From NCBI GenBank assembly GCA_022702545.1, contig JAHRBC010000001.1, positions 8,432,001 through 8,496,000 of the forward strand: 64,000 nt of DNA, read 5' to 3'. How positions within the stretch are numbered: position 1 is the first letter of the stretch; each line of letters begins with the position of its first letter. The notes beneath the pieces are model-generated. The model saw only the letters and a list, made by a program, of their open reading frames with translations, was not told where the DNA came from and searched no databases. The position numbers and the translations under genes are program-made. Positions 1 through 11,200 of this stretch are shown piece after piece. Origin of the DNA: Phycomyces nitens. Lineage: Eukaryota > Mucoromycota > Mucoromycetes > Mucorales > Phycomycetaceae.

Positions 1-2251
1 TTTAACAATCCATTGTATCTCTCAAATGAAAACAGCCAATAACCGTACACTGGTCCAAAATCACGAATAATGGTATGAAGATGAAGGTGTAGGTGCATGT
101 TACAAGTGAGAAGATTCGCAGGATATAGGGACTGACATCTTCGACCGAACGTTTCCAGGAAATCGTGGGCATCGGTTGCCTCAGAAAACGAGATTGCTGG
201 CTTGACCAAAAGGCGGCAGGCATCAACGAAGCTGATCCAGTTGTTGAAGTTGTCAGGAGGGAGCACACCTTTCAACAGGACTGGAGAGTATACGAGGACC
301 CAGGACTTCCACTCGTCTGCTTTCATGTAGGAAAAGCCTTTTCCGATCTTGCCTTTGAGGACAGCATAATCGGCCGGCAGAACCATAGACTCGGCAGTCT
401 TTTGCATGGCAGCAAGATCACGGTCTGTGATCAGGCCATCGTCAATCCACCTCTCGACCATTTGCTTGGCCGTACCCAAGAAGAGATTGTGCATGGGATC
501 AATGATCGTGCAGCGAACAACATCAAAGTATCCAAGGCGATGCAACTGGGACCATCGAACGCCATTTTCGATTTCCAGCTGATGCCTTTCTGAGGGCGTA
601 CTGGCACTCTTCCACACCTCAGCATGCAACTGATTTTCGACACCACTGCGAAGGGACCACTGTGCAGAGTCGAAGCCACGAAAGTCAACGCTGTTTGTTC
701 CGTCCAAACAAGAGAAACCACGACTACACTTGAAGCATGCATGGGTGCTGTTGTGGGAAGTAAACCCACTTGTCTTTCTGGCAGCTGGAATGTCGCACGC
801 CACCATAAACAACGCAGCACGGACGGTAACACCTGATGAACACTCGGCAGTTTGCATCTTCACACCAACGTACAGCTCTTCCAAATCGTCCACCAACGGC
901 TTGAGATAGTGGTTGATCTCGTCAGATTTTGGTTCCTTGGGCCCAGGCATAAGTCCAACAAGAATGATGTTCTCTGCCTTGAATCGCTCAGCCCTAGGAA
1001 GATTGTTGACGGCCAAGTAGATCGCACCACAGGAATAGGTCACCCCATCGAACGGCTGGAACCAGTCAACGTTCAATGTCAGCATGAGAGAACGTGGGTC
1101 TTGGACGAAAGAAACACCATTCGAGTCCTTGAGCTCCTTCCACATGGCGCCGTCATACACATCGCACATCGTGTCTTCGACCTTCAGCTCCTTGTTCCAA
1201 TGGCGGATTCTTGCTTCGAAATCTGGGCGGAGGAAAAACACTCTCAACGCCTGCTTGACAGAATGGTAGTTGTATTGGCGTCTGGCTACCAAAGCACCTG
1301 ATGATGACACCTTCATCAACTGGGAATCGCAAGAGGAACGTGCTCCTGGCTTCTGGAAATCGCACTGAAGGGGAACAGACCCAGCTTCCTCGTACACCTT
1401 GTGACAATCCTGGCACACAACAGATTTCCTTATTCCTTGGGACATGGCTGAAAATCCTGTCATGCGCTGCAGACCAAGCAGGCTTGTGGGCAGTTGGAAA
1501 TCTTGATCATAGATTGTCAAGAGCTTGTTGACAAACTCGATCAAGACAACGGCGCCCTTGTCAACCACATAACGGGATGCAAACAGGACAACAGAAATGG
1601 CGATGAACCTGTGCACTGAGTTTTCAGGCATTTGGGGGGAGGCAAAAGGATCTATTTTAAAATGGAAAATATTAACACCCAATTTTTTAGGCTTTTTCTC
1701 TATTTAACACTGACCTTCACCATCCAACTCCTCAACTTCGATCTCTTCCAAATCGCCCTCGTCGTCATCATCACCACCGTCCATCTCATTCTCATCGGCA
1801 TCGGCATCAGCATCGGCATCGGCATCGGCATTAGCCTCATTGTCAGCACCAATTTCGCCATGATCGGCAAAAGGATCGGCTTCCAAAAACGGCGAGTTCT
1901 CCTGATCACCAAGTACATCTGAGGACCCGACTTTATGGAACAAGGTAGCCAGATATAGAATATAGTAGTTATTTAGTTTCTATTGCTATGCCAATAAATA
2001 ATCCTTACGTTCAAAATCAACATCTATCATATTGCGTTGAGAGGAGATTTCTAGTAAAATATATTATGATACAATTCATAGAGTGTTTACAAAAGTGACT
2101 TGCCCCTTTCGCAATTTTCAAGACGCTCTAATCTTGCTCTCTTTGCATGACGTTGAGCAGTCAGTTTCTGGACAAGACTGTAACCATTCTTGCTTGTACT
2201 GCATCTAGGGCAAAAGCACTTCTCATTGTAGACATCGGAAGTAGAAGACAT
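1..2251 (-). CDS. Tnp2-family transposase, copy Z (partial, runs off left edge)
   Basis: A DDE-type transposase of the Tnp2 family (CMC/CACTA superfamily), which would cut and paste its own element in the nucleus. Exon 1 starts at ATG 2251 and encodes a Cys/His finger (C-F-C-P-R-C then R-H). An acidic exon lies near 1943-1710, with a run of Asp-Ala pairs from a GATGCC hexamer repeat and a donor GTCAGT near 1710. The main exon, with its ATG at 1631, is open without a stop for 543 codons to base 1. Family landmarks on this frame are LTLNVDWFQPF (about 1076-1044), NNLPR, VGLMPGPKE, VACDIPAARK, IDPMHNLFLG and the alternating NMHLHLHLH. No stop or frameshift is visible, so this copy may be functional; the last part is outside the window. 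Exact exon 1 and 2 donor and acceptor choices are uncertain. Confidence 0.85.
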
Positions 2252-2453
2252 GGTATTTGTGTATTGAAGTTTAAACAAAAAGGAAACAAGTGTTACATAT
2301 GCTTTATTTGCTACGGTTTTATAAGAGTATAAAAATATTATCTCCTGTTCTTTATATCCGAGCCAATTAAATACAATAAAACAATATTTTCAAGGTGATC
2401 ACAAAAAAACGTGTTGAGTTGCAAATTTGCTTCAGCTTTCTCCACGTTCTCAG

Positions 2454-3451
2454 TTAACTGTGCACAGTAGAATAGCCCACCGTTTTCCCAGTGGCTCCAG
2501 ACGATGTAACCTTGGTCAACTTGCAGTTGCAGGTCAGACGTGCACCAACTTTCGTGAAAACACAGTGAGGGGGGACAGACTGGTTTTCTTCATAAACTGC
2601 GTGGCAATCAGGACAGGCTACGAATCTCCTGATACCGTTGGAAATCGCAGAATATCCTGTCATTCTTTGCAGACCAAGAAGACTGGATGGGAGCTGGAAA
2701 TCCTGCTCGTAAATCGTCAAGAGTGTGTTGATGAACTCGATCAAGACAACAGCACCCTTGTTGACCACATAGCGGGATGCAAAGAGGACAACAAAAACGG
2801 CAATAAACCTGTGCACAGGATTTTCAGGCATATTGGGGGTTGGGAAAGGGTCTATTTTAAAATCGAAAAAATTAATATTCAATTCTTTTCAGGCTTTTTC
2901 TTTGCTGCTTTCTCTTTGCTTTTGGCTATGCAACACGCACCTTCACTGTCGAATTCCTCAACCTCGATCTCAACTTCATCTTCGCCTTCATCTTCTTCAT
3001 CATCGCTTTCGTCATCGCATTCGCCATCGACGCATTGGCCTCATTAGCAACTGAATCGCCCTCATCCAGCATTACATCGGCATCCCAAAAGGTGAGTTGG
3101 TCTGACCGTCCAATACATCCGAGGGTCCAGACTGTTGAGTAGAAATGACCGCTTATAGAATATAATAGTTTCTTAGTCTCTACTTTTTTCAAATAAACTT
3201 TTCTTACATTGAATATCAATATCCATGTCTGCTTGAGTGTCTGTGTTTCATACCGCCGAAATTATTATACAATACATAAAAATAAACACTGAAATTATCA
3301 TACCAATCTCATTTGAGTTGCTCTGTTCAATTCTTGCTCTCTTGCTATGACGCTGAGCAGTTCGGCTTGCTACCAATGTGTAGCCTTGGCCATTGTTGTT
3401 GCATCTATTGCAATAGCACTTGGTGTTGTAAAAAGTATTTGAAGATGACAT
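2454..3451 (-). pseudogene. Truncated tandem 5' copy of the Tnp2 transposase gene
   Basis: A second, diverged copy of the promoter, finger exon, acidic exon and first 140 or so codons of the main exon, directly upstream of the copy Z gene. The finger exon runs from about 3450 (C-Y-C-N-R-C, then R-H-S-K-R). The acidic exon near 2930-3160 changes frame part-way, which points to an indel. The main exon (ATG 2831) matches copy Z closely up to a stop at 2454 and then ends; it lacks every catalytic motif. The 5' flanks of both copies (about 2260-2450 and 3466-3660) are also similar, so the duplicated unit is about 1.2 kb. It could make only an N-terminal fragment. Confidence 0.75.
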
Positions 3452-3695
3452 TGTGTTTGTGTTTATAATGTTAAAACAAAAAGGAAACGAGTGTTACATA
3501 TACTTTATTTATTAATATTTTATAGTGGTAAAAAAGCAACGTTGTTTTATTCTTTTTAATCAAGCCAATGGGGTCAAGCAAAAGAACGTTTTTAATCAGA
3601 ACACAAAAAAAGGTGTTGAGCTGCAAATTTGCCCTAATTTTCCTCAGGTAGACAGCTTTGCTCACACATGAGTATTCAGACCCATTTTTCCAGTG

Positions 3696-4164
3696 CATAT
3701 TACGTGTTTAATGACAATCTGCGTGTGACCATGGGGAACCTTGCCACTTTATAAAAATTTTCTTTTTCTTTTTTCTTTCCTTATAAATATCAATACCAAA
3801 TAAAATAAAATAAAATGGTTAATAATGTCAAAAACAAAAAAATTGTTTCAAAAAAACGGTAGCATAACTACCGTTTTGTTCACACAGGCAAAAAATTATT
3901 TTTCTCAAAAATGCGCAACATCTTTAACACCAAATAAAATGCTCATTTCAATAAATAACGTTGCCTAAAAACTTACGAGCCCTTTCTATGGTACTACAGC
4001 TACCTTATTGCCTGATGAAAAGACATTCCATGCGACTTTTATGATTCGGGATTGATGACATTACCTTTCAACCACAATCTGCGGAGATAAAGTGCTCTAA
4101 AATCATAAAAAACGGTAGTTATGCTAGCGTTTTCGGCACAGCTACCGGTCCTTCCGCCGTAGTG
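3696..4164 (+). mobile_element. CACTACGGCGG-family CMC element, copy III (3' end fragment)
   Basis: Inverted match to 17011 to about 17790 of copy I. It starts at the Tnp2 Z boundary and ends with the terminus CCGCCGTAGTG at 4164. Bases 3699-3753 encode on the plus strand the last residues of the element's transposase (Y-Y-V-F-N-D-N-L ... G-N-L-A-T-L then stop), matching the C-terminus in copy I at 17737. Hairpin motifs ACGGTAG/CTACCGT lie near 3858-3882 and 4108-4125. Copy I has the subterminal unit twice; this copy has it once. The rest of the element is left of the window, beyond Z. Confidence 0.8.
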
Positions 4165-4986
4165 TTTAGGAATTTCTATACAAGACAATTCACTAATTCA
4201 GGGATGGAAAATAAGAGAGAGATAACTGATGATGTTTATTGATTGAAATTTTGGTCTCTTATATAGACTTCGTAAAATGTTACTTAGTGATAAATGGTGA
4301 ATTGATTAATAATAAAATATAGGAATTGGGTATGTGAATGAAAAATAGAACAGTATATGAGATAATGGATAAGGATAATAATGACTTTGGGGGGAGAGGT
4401 ATGAGATGATAAGACAAAATAAGATATGATAGTATGAGAAAATGGGATATACAGTGAAGGTGATAATATAAAAATGGAGGACAAATATGATAAGACAAAA
4501 TGAGATATGAAAATGTGCAAAGACAATGTAAACATGAAGTATGAAGATATGGATAACAGTAATATGATAAAGTGAGCAGTGTGAGAGAAGGGACAGAGAT
4601 ATAAAGGGGTATGAATAAAATGAAGTGCCGATGTGTGAGAGGGTGTAAAGAGGTAGATAACATGAAGAGAAAGATAAGTGCGCACAGACATCAACATGGG
4701 GAGAAGGGAAAGGAAGATAGATGACAAAAATAGTGTACAATGGATAAATATGGAAATGGATAGGAGGGGTTTGAAATGAGAGCGAGGGTGACAAATATGG
4801 AAAATCAAAGAAGTGCGGAGAAAAGGGAGATATGAGAAATAAGGTGACTTGCAAAATGGAGAAAGGTGACGTTTCCAAGTTGATCAGGATGCTACGTCAC
4901 ACTTTCTAGCAGGGAAGGCCTTGGAAAAGTCACGTGAAATGGAGAGAAGTGGGCAAAGCTCCAAATTTTACAATACCCGTGTCACA
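4163..4986. repeat. Long terminal repeat a (824 bp)
   Basis: Begins TGTTTAGGAATTTC and ends CCGTGTCACA. It matches 6126-6945 along its whole length at very high identity, so the two are direct repeats of LTR type (TG...CA). The first two bases overlap the last two of the CACTACGGCGG terminus (GTAGTG), so either the CMC element landed inside the LTR or the start is off by a few bases. Open frames on the minus strand here are long in three frames at once and low in complexity (Phe, Ile, Ser, Tyr, His), a composition effect and not genes. Repeated ACGTCA/TGACGT sites lie near 4867-4900. Confidence 0.75.
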
Positions 4987-6125
4987 ATTGACGCGTGTTG
5001 AGTTTGGTTGTGTAGCGTAAACTGGTCAAGAAGGTTTACAGACAGTTAAGGGCTAGTTGATTTCACTCGGGACAATCAACGGACAGGAATCGGGATAAGA
5101 ACGGACAGAAAAACGGACGGCAACGGACAGAAAAACGGACAGAAAAACGGACAGATAATACGGACAACGGACAACGGAACCAACAGTGAGACAGAGATCT
5201 TATAACTTTAACGGAAAACAGCCTTGTATTTCACTCAGGACAATACAAGCTCGAATTGGGTTCAAAAGAAAATAATCGGAAAACTGAATGAATTTTATTG
5301 ATAGAGATATTGCTCTTCTTTTATACAAAACTATTGAATAGCTCTTCTTACTAATTATGTTATTCAAATATCATTCCAACTACAACTAAAGATAAAATAG
5401 ATTATATGAACAAATCCGGAAAAGTGTCAATGAACAAGAGGTATAAAATATGGGGGGTAAGCTGGAAAGAATTATCGAAGTGTGAACAATGGAATGGGTA
5501 AAGGTAAAAATGTCAGGGTAAATCGAAGTAAGGGGAAATAATCTTTAAAGATAAAAAAGGAAAAAGAGTTGAGACAATATTCTGGACAAGGAATCCGGAA
5601 ATTGGGGATAACTTCAGGTCCCGCTGAAGTTCTGACGATGGTAGTGACGGTTAGTTGTGACGTAGCACTTTTTCTTGGTGGGGCCCTTAGTGACGTCACG
5701 GAGTTTCTGCTAGTTTTGTGGTGCAGCTGGCAATTCTACAACACCTGTGTCACAATTGACGCGTGTTGAGTTTGTTGTGTGTGATAACGAGTCAGAAAAT
5801 ATATTAATTTGAATACCACTTCGTTGACAATAACGAGGGTGCGATAAAGAATGAATATAACGGGGGTAAAACCGCGATTCAAAGACAGCAAGAGGACAAG
5901 AAAGGAAGAAGGTGAGAGAATAGAAAGAGATATATGAACTTCGCTCGGGACAGTTAAATATATTCTTGGCAGCAACGGATACAAAGATAGGGATACAAAG
6001 AGAGAGAGAGAACTAGATAATTTCGCTCAGGACAATTAATCAAGTTGACAGCAAGGTACTGGGAAGTTACAAAATCAGGAAAAAGGGAAAAGGATGAAAA
6101 GAAAAATCAATCTTGGCACGAAGTA
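4987..6125. other. Non-coding internal region between LTR-like repeats
   Basis: No credible coding sequence. The sequence just after LTR a (ATTGACGCGTGTTGAGTTTG) recurs at 5755 just after the divergent LTR b, so the stretch is two internal segments separated by an LTR. Each carries copies of a motif like TTCRCTCRGGACA (near 5061, 5230, 5941 and 6021) and an A/G-rich tract. From about 5092 to 5175 a short tandem repeat based on AACGGACAGAAA occurs. There is no gag or pol, so if it moved it did so as a non-autonomous, TRIM/LARD-like retroelement using proteins from elsewhere (inference). Confidence 0.5.
5270..5754. repeat. Divergent LTR-like segment b
   Basis: Ends CACCTGTGTCACA followed by ATTGACGCGTGTTGAG, as LTR a does. 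Its 5' part shows the same order of motifs (an ATTTTATTGAT-like stretch, then CTCTT and TTTATA), but the rest is diverged or replaced. The left boundary is not determined. It looks like an older LTR inside a tandem LTR array. Confidence 0.4.
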
Positions 6126-6945
6126 TGTTTAGGAATTTCTATACAAGACAATTCACTAATTCAGGGACGGAAAATAAGAGAGAGATAACTGATGATGTTT
6201 ATTGATTGAATTTTTAGTCTCTTATATAGACTTCGTAAAATGTTACTTAGTGATAAATGGTGAATTGATTAATAATAAAATATAGGAATTGGGTGTGTGA
6301 ATGAAAAATAGAACAGTATATGAGATAATGGATAAGAATAATAATGACTTTGGGGGAGAGGTATGAGATGATAAGACAAAATAAGATATGATAGTATGAG
6401 AAAATGGGATATACAGTGAAGGTGATAATATAAAAATGGAGGACAAATATGATAAGAAAAAATGAGATATGAAAATGTGCAAGGACAATGTAGATATGAA
6501 GTATGAAGATATGGATAACAGTAATATGATAAAATGAGCAGTGTGAGAGAAAGGACAAAGATATGAAGGGGTATGAATAAAATGAAGTGCCGATGTGAGA
6601 GGGTGTAAAGAGGTAGATAACATGAAGAGAAAGATAAGTGCGCACAGACAGCAACGTGGGGAGAAGGGAAAGGAAGATAGATGACAAAAATAGTGTACAA
6701 TGGATAAATGTGGAAATGGATAGGAGGGGTTTGAAATGAGAGCGAGGGTGACAAATATGGAAAATCAAAGAAGTGCGGAAAAAAGGGAGATATGGGAAAT
6801 AAGGTGACTTGCAAATGGAGAAAGGTGACGTTGCCAAGTTGATCAGGATGCTACGTCACACTTTCTAGCAGAGAAGGCCTTGGAAAAGTCACGTGAAATG
6901 GAGAGAAGTGGGCGAAGCTGGAAACCCTACAACACCCGTGTCACA
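6126..6945. repeat. Long terminal repeat c (820 bp)
   Basis: Direct repeat of 4163-4986, from TGTTTAGGAATTTC to CCCGTGTCACA. It ends 8 bp before the first base of the tRNA-Pro gene. Five bases flanking a and c do not form a clear target duplication, so the pair may not bound one clean insertion. Confidence 0.75.
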
Positions 6946-6953
6946 ATAAGGCT

Positions 6954-7024
6954 GGCTTCTTGGTTTAGTGGTATAATTCTCGCTTAGGGTGCGAGAGGTC
7001 CCGGGTTCGATTCCCGGAGAAGCC
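6954..7024 (+). tRNA. tRNA-Pro (AGG)
   Basis: A 71-nt cloverleaf without intron. The acceptor stem pairs GGCTTCT (6954-6960) with AGAAGCC (7018-7024). The D arm contains GGTTTAGTGG (A box). The anticodon stem CTCGC/GCGAG encloses a loop TTAGGGT with anticodon AGG. The T arm holds GGTTCGATTCC (B box). It would decode CCU, and CCC by inosine if A34 is modified. It lies between LTR c and the Ty3/gypsy element and is the only likely host gene found. T runs at 7056-7060 and 7064-7069 could end transcription. Confidence 0.95.
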
Positions 7025-7055
7025 CTACCCTCTATCATTCTATAAAATAGAGATG

Positions 7056-7069
7056 TTTTTCACTTTTTT
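7056..7069 (+). terminator. Possible RNA polymerase III terminator
   Basis: Two T runs (five T, then a CAC spacer, then six T) lie 31-45 nt after the tRNA-Pro gene. Oligo-T ends polymerase III transcription; the distance is a little long, so this is tentative. Confidence 0.35.
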
Positions 7070-7130
7070 ATAACATGTAAAAAGGAAATTGTCATGCCTG
7101 AATTTGTTGTTTTTGTTGGACATTATTTTG

Positions 7131-8249
7131 ATGAATCCAGTTGAAAGACACCAAGAAACACTTGACAACAAAACACTTAGCCAGTTCGAGATTGAAGAAC
7201 GAGTCCAGAACTTGTTACCCAGCGAACTAGTAACCGACTATAAGAAGAACCGGCATGTACCATACGTACCCGAAGAACAAAGAATCAAGAGTACTCCTGC
7301 ACAAGAAGAAAAGTGGTCCGAACTTGCCCAACACCTTGCCGCAACACTAACAGGAAAGAACAGAAAACCAGAAGAAATGGCCCCTCCACCTGTCACAGTC
7401 ACAGCCGAAGCCATAGCAGCAGCTGTGGCTGAAGCAATGAAGGCAGTAACTGCACAGCAAGACTCACAAGCAGAATGTATAAAACAACCAGATTGTTTTA
7501 GAGGAGAACGATCTGCCGCAGTTGTCAATGGTTGGCTGCGCACAGTCGAACGTTACACCAAGTACTACAATTTCACCCCCACCAGAGCCTGTGATTTTGC
7601 AGTGAACCTGCTGCGTGACCGAGCTGACACTTGGTGGTGACAAATGGAACTCAAGGAGAAGCATCCAACAACCTGGGACGAATTTAGACTTGCTCTTTCA
7701 GGAGAATTCCGCCCAGTATACTCGTTACAGACCTCTAGGGACCGCCTCGCAAGACTATACCAAAGAGGAACTGTGGCCGAGTACATCAATGCCTTCCAAG
7801 ACATCCAGTTGGAGCTTCCTGGGATGAACGACGAAGAAGCTCTTGACAAGTTTGTCCGAGGTCTCCACCCAAGTGTGCGTGGTAATGTCCTTGCTGCCCA
7901 CCCTGTCGACATTGACAATGCCTATAACATTGCCTTGGCATATGCCAGTGGTCTCCAGCTTGGTCAACAAGAAATGTACATGCCTGCCCCATTGCCTCAA
8001 CAATACCAGCCACAGTACCAACCACAATACCAGCAGTATAGTGGACCTGAGCCCATGGACCTGGATGCAATCAATGGCCGCCGCAACAACTACCAGTCCC
8101 ATCCCCAGCCAGCACGAACCAGTGCTACTTGCCATTGGTGTGGCAAGCCCGGCCATATCAAGAGGAATTGCAGACAACGCATGGCTGTGATTAAGCAGTT
8201 GGATGAGGAGCACCGAAAGAAGCAGGATTTTTGCGAAACACAACCGTAA
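7131..8249 (+). pseudogene. gag: Ty3/gypsy gag (one in-frame stop)
   Basis: Encodes the nucleocapsid/capsid polyprotein that packages element RNA. ATG at 7131 (MNPVERHQ) was preferred because upstream codons belong to the LTR-like segment. Capsid-like sequence (A-D-T-W-W ... W-D-E-F) runs from about codon 120, a Gln/Pro-rich linker follows, and one zinc knuckle C-H-W-C-G-K-P-G-H-I-K-R-N-C sits near 8130-8175. TGA at 7638-7640 breaks it; the frame continues on both sides, and an Arg CGA to TGA change would explain it. Gag ends at 8249 and overlaps the pol frame, which lies one base back, so expression may use a -1 shift; no canonical slippery heptamer is obvious. Confidence 0.85.
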
Positions 8250-11200
8250 CGGGAGGTCGGTTGTGTACAATGGAAGAAAATTCCTCCCCACAGGCCAGTA
8301 TCAATAATGAGCCTATTGAACATTTGAGTAATAAAGAAACTTGTGACCAGTATAAAGTTGTTACCAATGAAAAGAACAAGACTATTTCTGAAGAGAACTG
8401 TGACCCTTGTCTCACTGCCAATCAAAGTTTTCTTGAAGATCTTCACTCTGCTGTGGATACCGATCTCCCTCTGTATGCTGCTACACTCAATGGACAACAG
8501 ATATTGGTTCTCATTGATAGTGGTGCTAGTGCAAACTACGTATCCCCGCAAATCACTGATTTAGCCACACTTGTCACAGATATCCCTGGGCGATCAGTTG
8601 AAACTGCCGGCAGACACAGCATTAATATTAATCAAAAAGCCACATTAACTCTCTCTCTTAACGGCTATAATGATGTTGTTGTTGCCTTCGTGTTCCCCAC
8701 CAAATTCGACCTGATCCTCGGACGCACATGGTTGCAGAATGCCAAACCCATTCCCGATTGGCATAGTGACAGCTGGTTACTCTCGCGTGATGGCTATGAA
8801 TTTGTCCTGCGTCCTTATGGTAACCGCCCGATGAAGCCTCACTTGGGCTACCTCATATCTGCCAAGCAAGTCCAGAAACTCTCTCGGAGGGAGGAGGCTG
8901 AATGCTTTTTGTTGCACATCAAGAGCGAGAAAGGTGAAATGACAAAAGACGAGCAATGGACATCATTGGTGAAAGAGTTTGATGACGTTTTCCAAGATGG
9001 TTTGCCCGGATTACTGCCAAGCCGTGATGTTCAACATGTAATAAACACTGGCGATGCATACCCTGTTAACAAACCACCGTTCAAGATGAGCCCACGCAAA
9101 CTCGACGAGCTCAAGAAACAATTGAAAGAACTCTTAGACCTTGGCCTCATCCGTCCAAGCTCATCACCTTGGGGTCCACCTATATTGTTTGTGAAAAAGA
9201 AGAACGGCGAAATGAGAATGTGTGTTGACTACTGTGCCTTGAATAAGGTTACTGTCTGTAACAACCACCCCTTACCAAGAATTGACGAGTGTTTAGAATG
9301 GCTCTGCGGGTCAAACCATTTCACAAGTCTGGATTTGAAGAGTGGTTACCACCAAGTACGTATCCAAGACTCTGATGTGCCGAAAACTGCATTCAACACC
9401 CGATATGGTCAATAAGAGTTCCTGATCCTGCCTTTTGGTCTGACAAATGCCCCGCCAACTTTCCAACACCTCATGAATAAGGTTCTTGGAGATTGCTTAG
9501 ACCAGTTTGCTTTGGTATATTTGGACGACATCCTCATATTCAGCAAGACCCCTGAAGAACATGCTAAACATGTACGCCATGTGTTGAACCGCCTCCGTGA
9601 AGCCAAGTTGATTGCCAACCTCAAGAAATGTGAATTCAACAAGGAGCTAACTTTCCTTGGTTTCAACGTGTCAGCACAAGGCATACTTCCCTCACCGGAC
9701 AAGGTCAAGACCATACAAGAATGGATAGCCCCCTCCAATATACAAGAAGTCCGGCAATTTATTGGCCTCGCACAACACTACTGACACTTTATTCCTGGTT
9801 TTGCTGGAATTGCTGCCCCATTAACAGATCTCACCAAAGGCACAGGGCCAAAGAGACGCCCTATTGTATGGACGAACACATGTCAGGCAAGTTTTGACAT
9901 CCTCAAGGAAAAACTTAGTACAGCACCGGTACTCCTAGCCCCTGATATGGACAAACCGTTCCATATTGAAACTGACACCTCGGATTTCGGTGTTGGTGCT
10001 GTTCTAATGCAAGAAGATGAGGAAGGAATTTGGAAACCATTGGCGTTTGAATCGAAGAAGTTATCTACCACTGAAAGATCATATCCGGCCCAAGAAAGCG
10101 AGCTACTGGGTATCTTACACGCCTTGCGTACCTGGCGGTGCATGATTGAAGGAAAGCCATTCACGGTATATACGGATCATTTACCACTCAAGTATTTCCA
10201 TAGCCAGGTTAAGCCAACACCACGTCTAGTTCGATGGATCGCTGAATTTGAGTTGTATGATCCAATCATTCAATACAAACCAGGAAAGGAAAATGGTGTT
10301 CCCAATGTGCTCTCTCGTCTTGATGGCCCAGAATGTGATGCGTCCTTAATCGAATCAATGGAACCGGAATACCTGTATATAATTCCTGACTCCCAGACAT
10401 CTGATTGGCCAAAGTTCTATGCTCGCACCAAGAATGAATGGCCTGAAGATATAAAGGATTTACTACACAGACAATGCAACAAGTTCGTGGTCCATGATCA
10501 GAAAGTTTTCCGCCTGGTCAAGATTGGTGATACAGTACAAGAAATCCGTTTTGCCTTGTTTGCAAAACGTGCCGACCTCGTTAACAGTTTTCACAATGGT
10601 TTTGGACATGCTGGCGAAGTAACCGTATACGACTTGATGAAGAAGCATTGGTGGTGGCCAGGAATGAGAAGCCAGATCCAGGAGTGGCTTGGCAAGTGCC
10701 CTCAGTGTCAACTTGCATCAAACACTGAACGTAACATACACCATGCTCCTATGGAACCATTGGATATTCCCCCTGCTTTCTCTCACTGGCATCTGGACTT
10801 CATTGGTGAGCTCCCAAACACTGTGAATGGAAATCGCTAGATTCTGGTTACTGTTGACTATGCCACCAATTGGCCCATTGCTCGTGCTGTCCCTGCCACT
10901 ACTGGCGAAGCAATTGCAAACTTCCTGTATGAAGAAATTGTGATGCGCTTTGGGTGCCCAAATGAAATTCTTACTGACCGAGGTGCCAATTTCATGCCCC
11001 ATATCCTGAGTTTCTATATCAAGAAAATCAAGCTGCATCACAAACTGACTTTGGCGTTCCATCCAAGAACTAATAGAAAGTGCGAAAGACTGAATGACAT
11101 ACTCAAACAGATGTTGCGTAAGTATGTGCATGGAGCAATCAATTGTTGGGACGAATATTTGGAAACTGCCCTTTGGGCCTGCAGAATTAGAAAGCACCGA

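Larger units (their letters stand above)
1..3695 (-). mobile_element. Tnp2-type CMC transposon, copy Z (right end; left end outside window)
   Basis: Right end of a CACTG-terminated Tnp2 element lying on the minus strand. Read on that strand the terminus at 3695 is CACTGGAAAAAT, close to the proven termini of element A (CACTGGAAAAAG at 20831; CACTGCAAAA at 27389). It is followed by CAT. Beyond that the sequence becomes the inverted counterpart of about 17.74-17.79 kb in CACTACGGCGG copy I, so Z was inserted into another copy of that family. The element holds one full-looking transposase gene, open to the window edge, and a second partial copy of the gene's 5' part in tandem upstream. The accessory gene expected in this family would lie outside the window. 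Confidence 0.8.

Noticed and set aside
165..1531. Plus-strand open frames over the left 1.5 kb
   Set aside because: They are shadows of the minus-strand Tnp2 exon, which shows all family motifs in one uninterrupted frame.
4280..4878. Long minus-strand open frames in three overlapping phases
   Set aside because: Products are low-complexity Phe/Ile/Ser/Tyr/His in every phase, the same occurs in LTR c (6243-6837), and purine-rich LTR sequence explains the lack of stops.
5073..5175. Possible CRISPR-like repeats (AACGGACAGAAA)
   Set aside because: Repeats are short, spacers are absent or of irregular length, and the context is fungal retroelement DNA.
8223..8236. Slippery site GATTTTTGC for a -1 shift from gag to pol
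   Set aside because: The pol frame is indeed one base back, but the sequence does not fit the X-XXY-YYZ rule and no clear pseudoknot follows.
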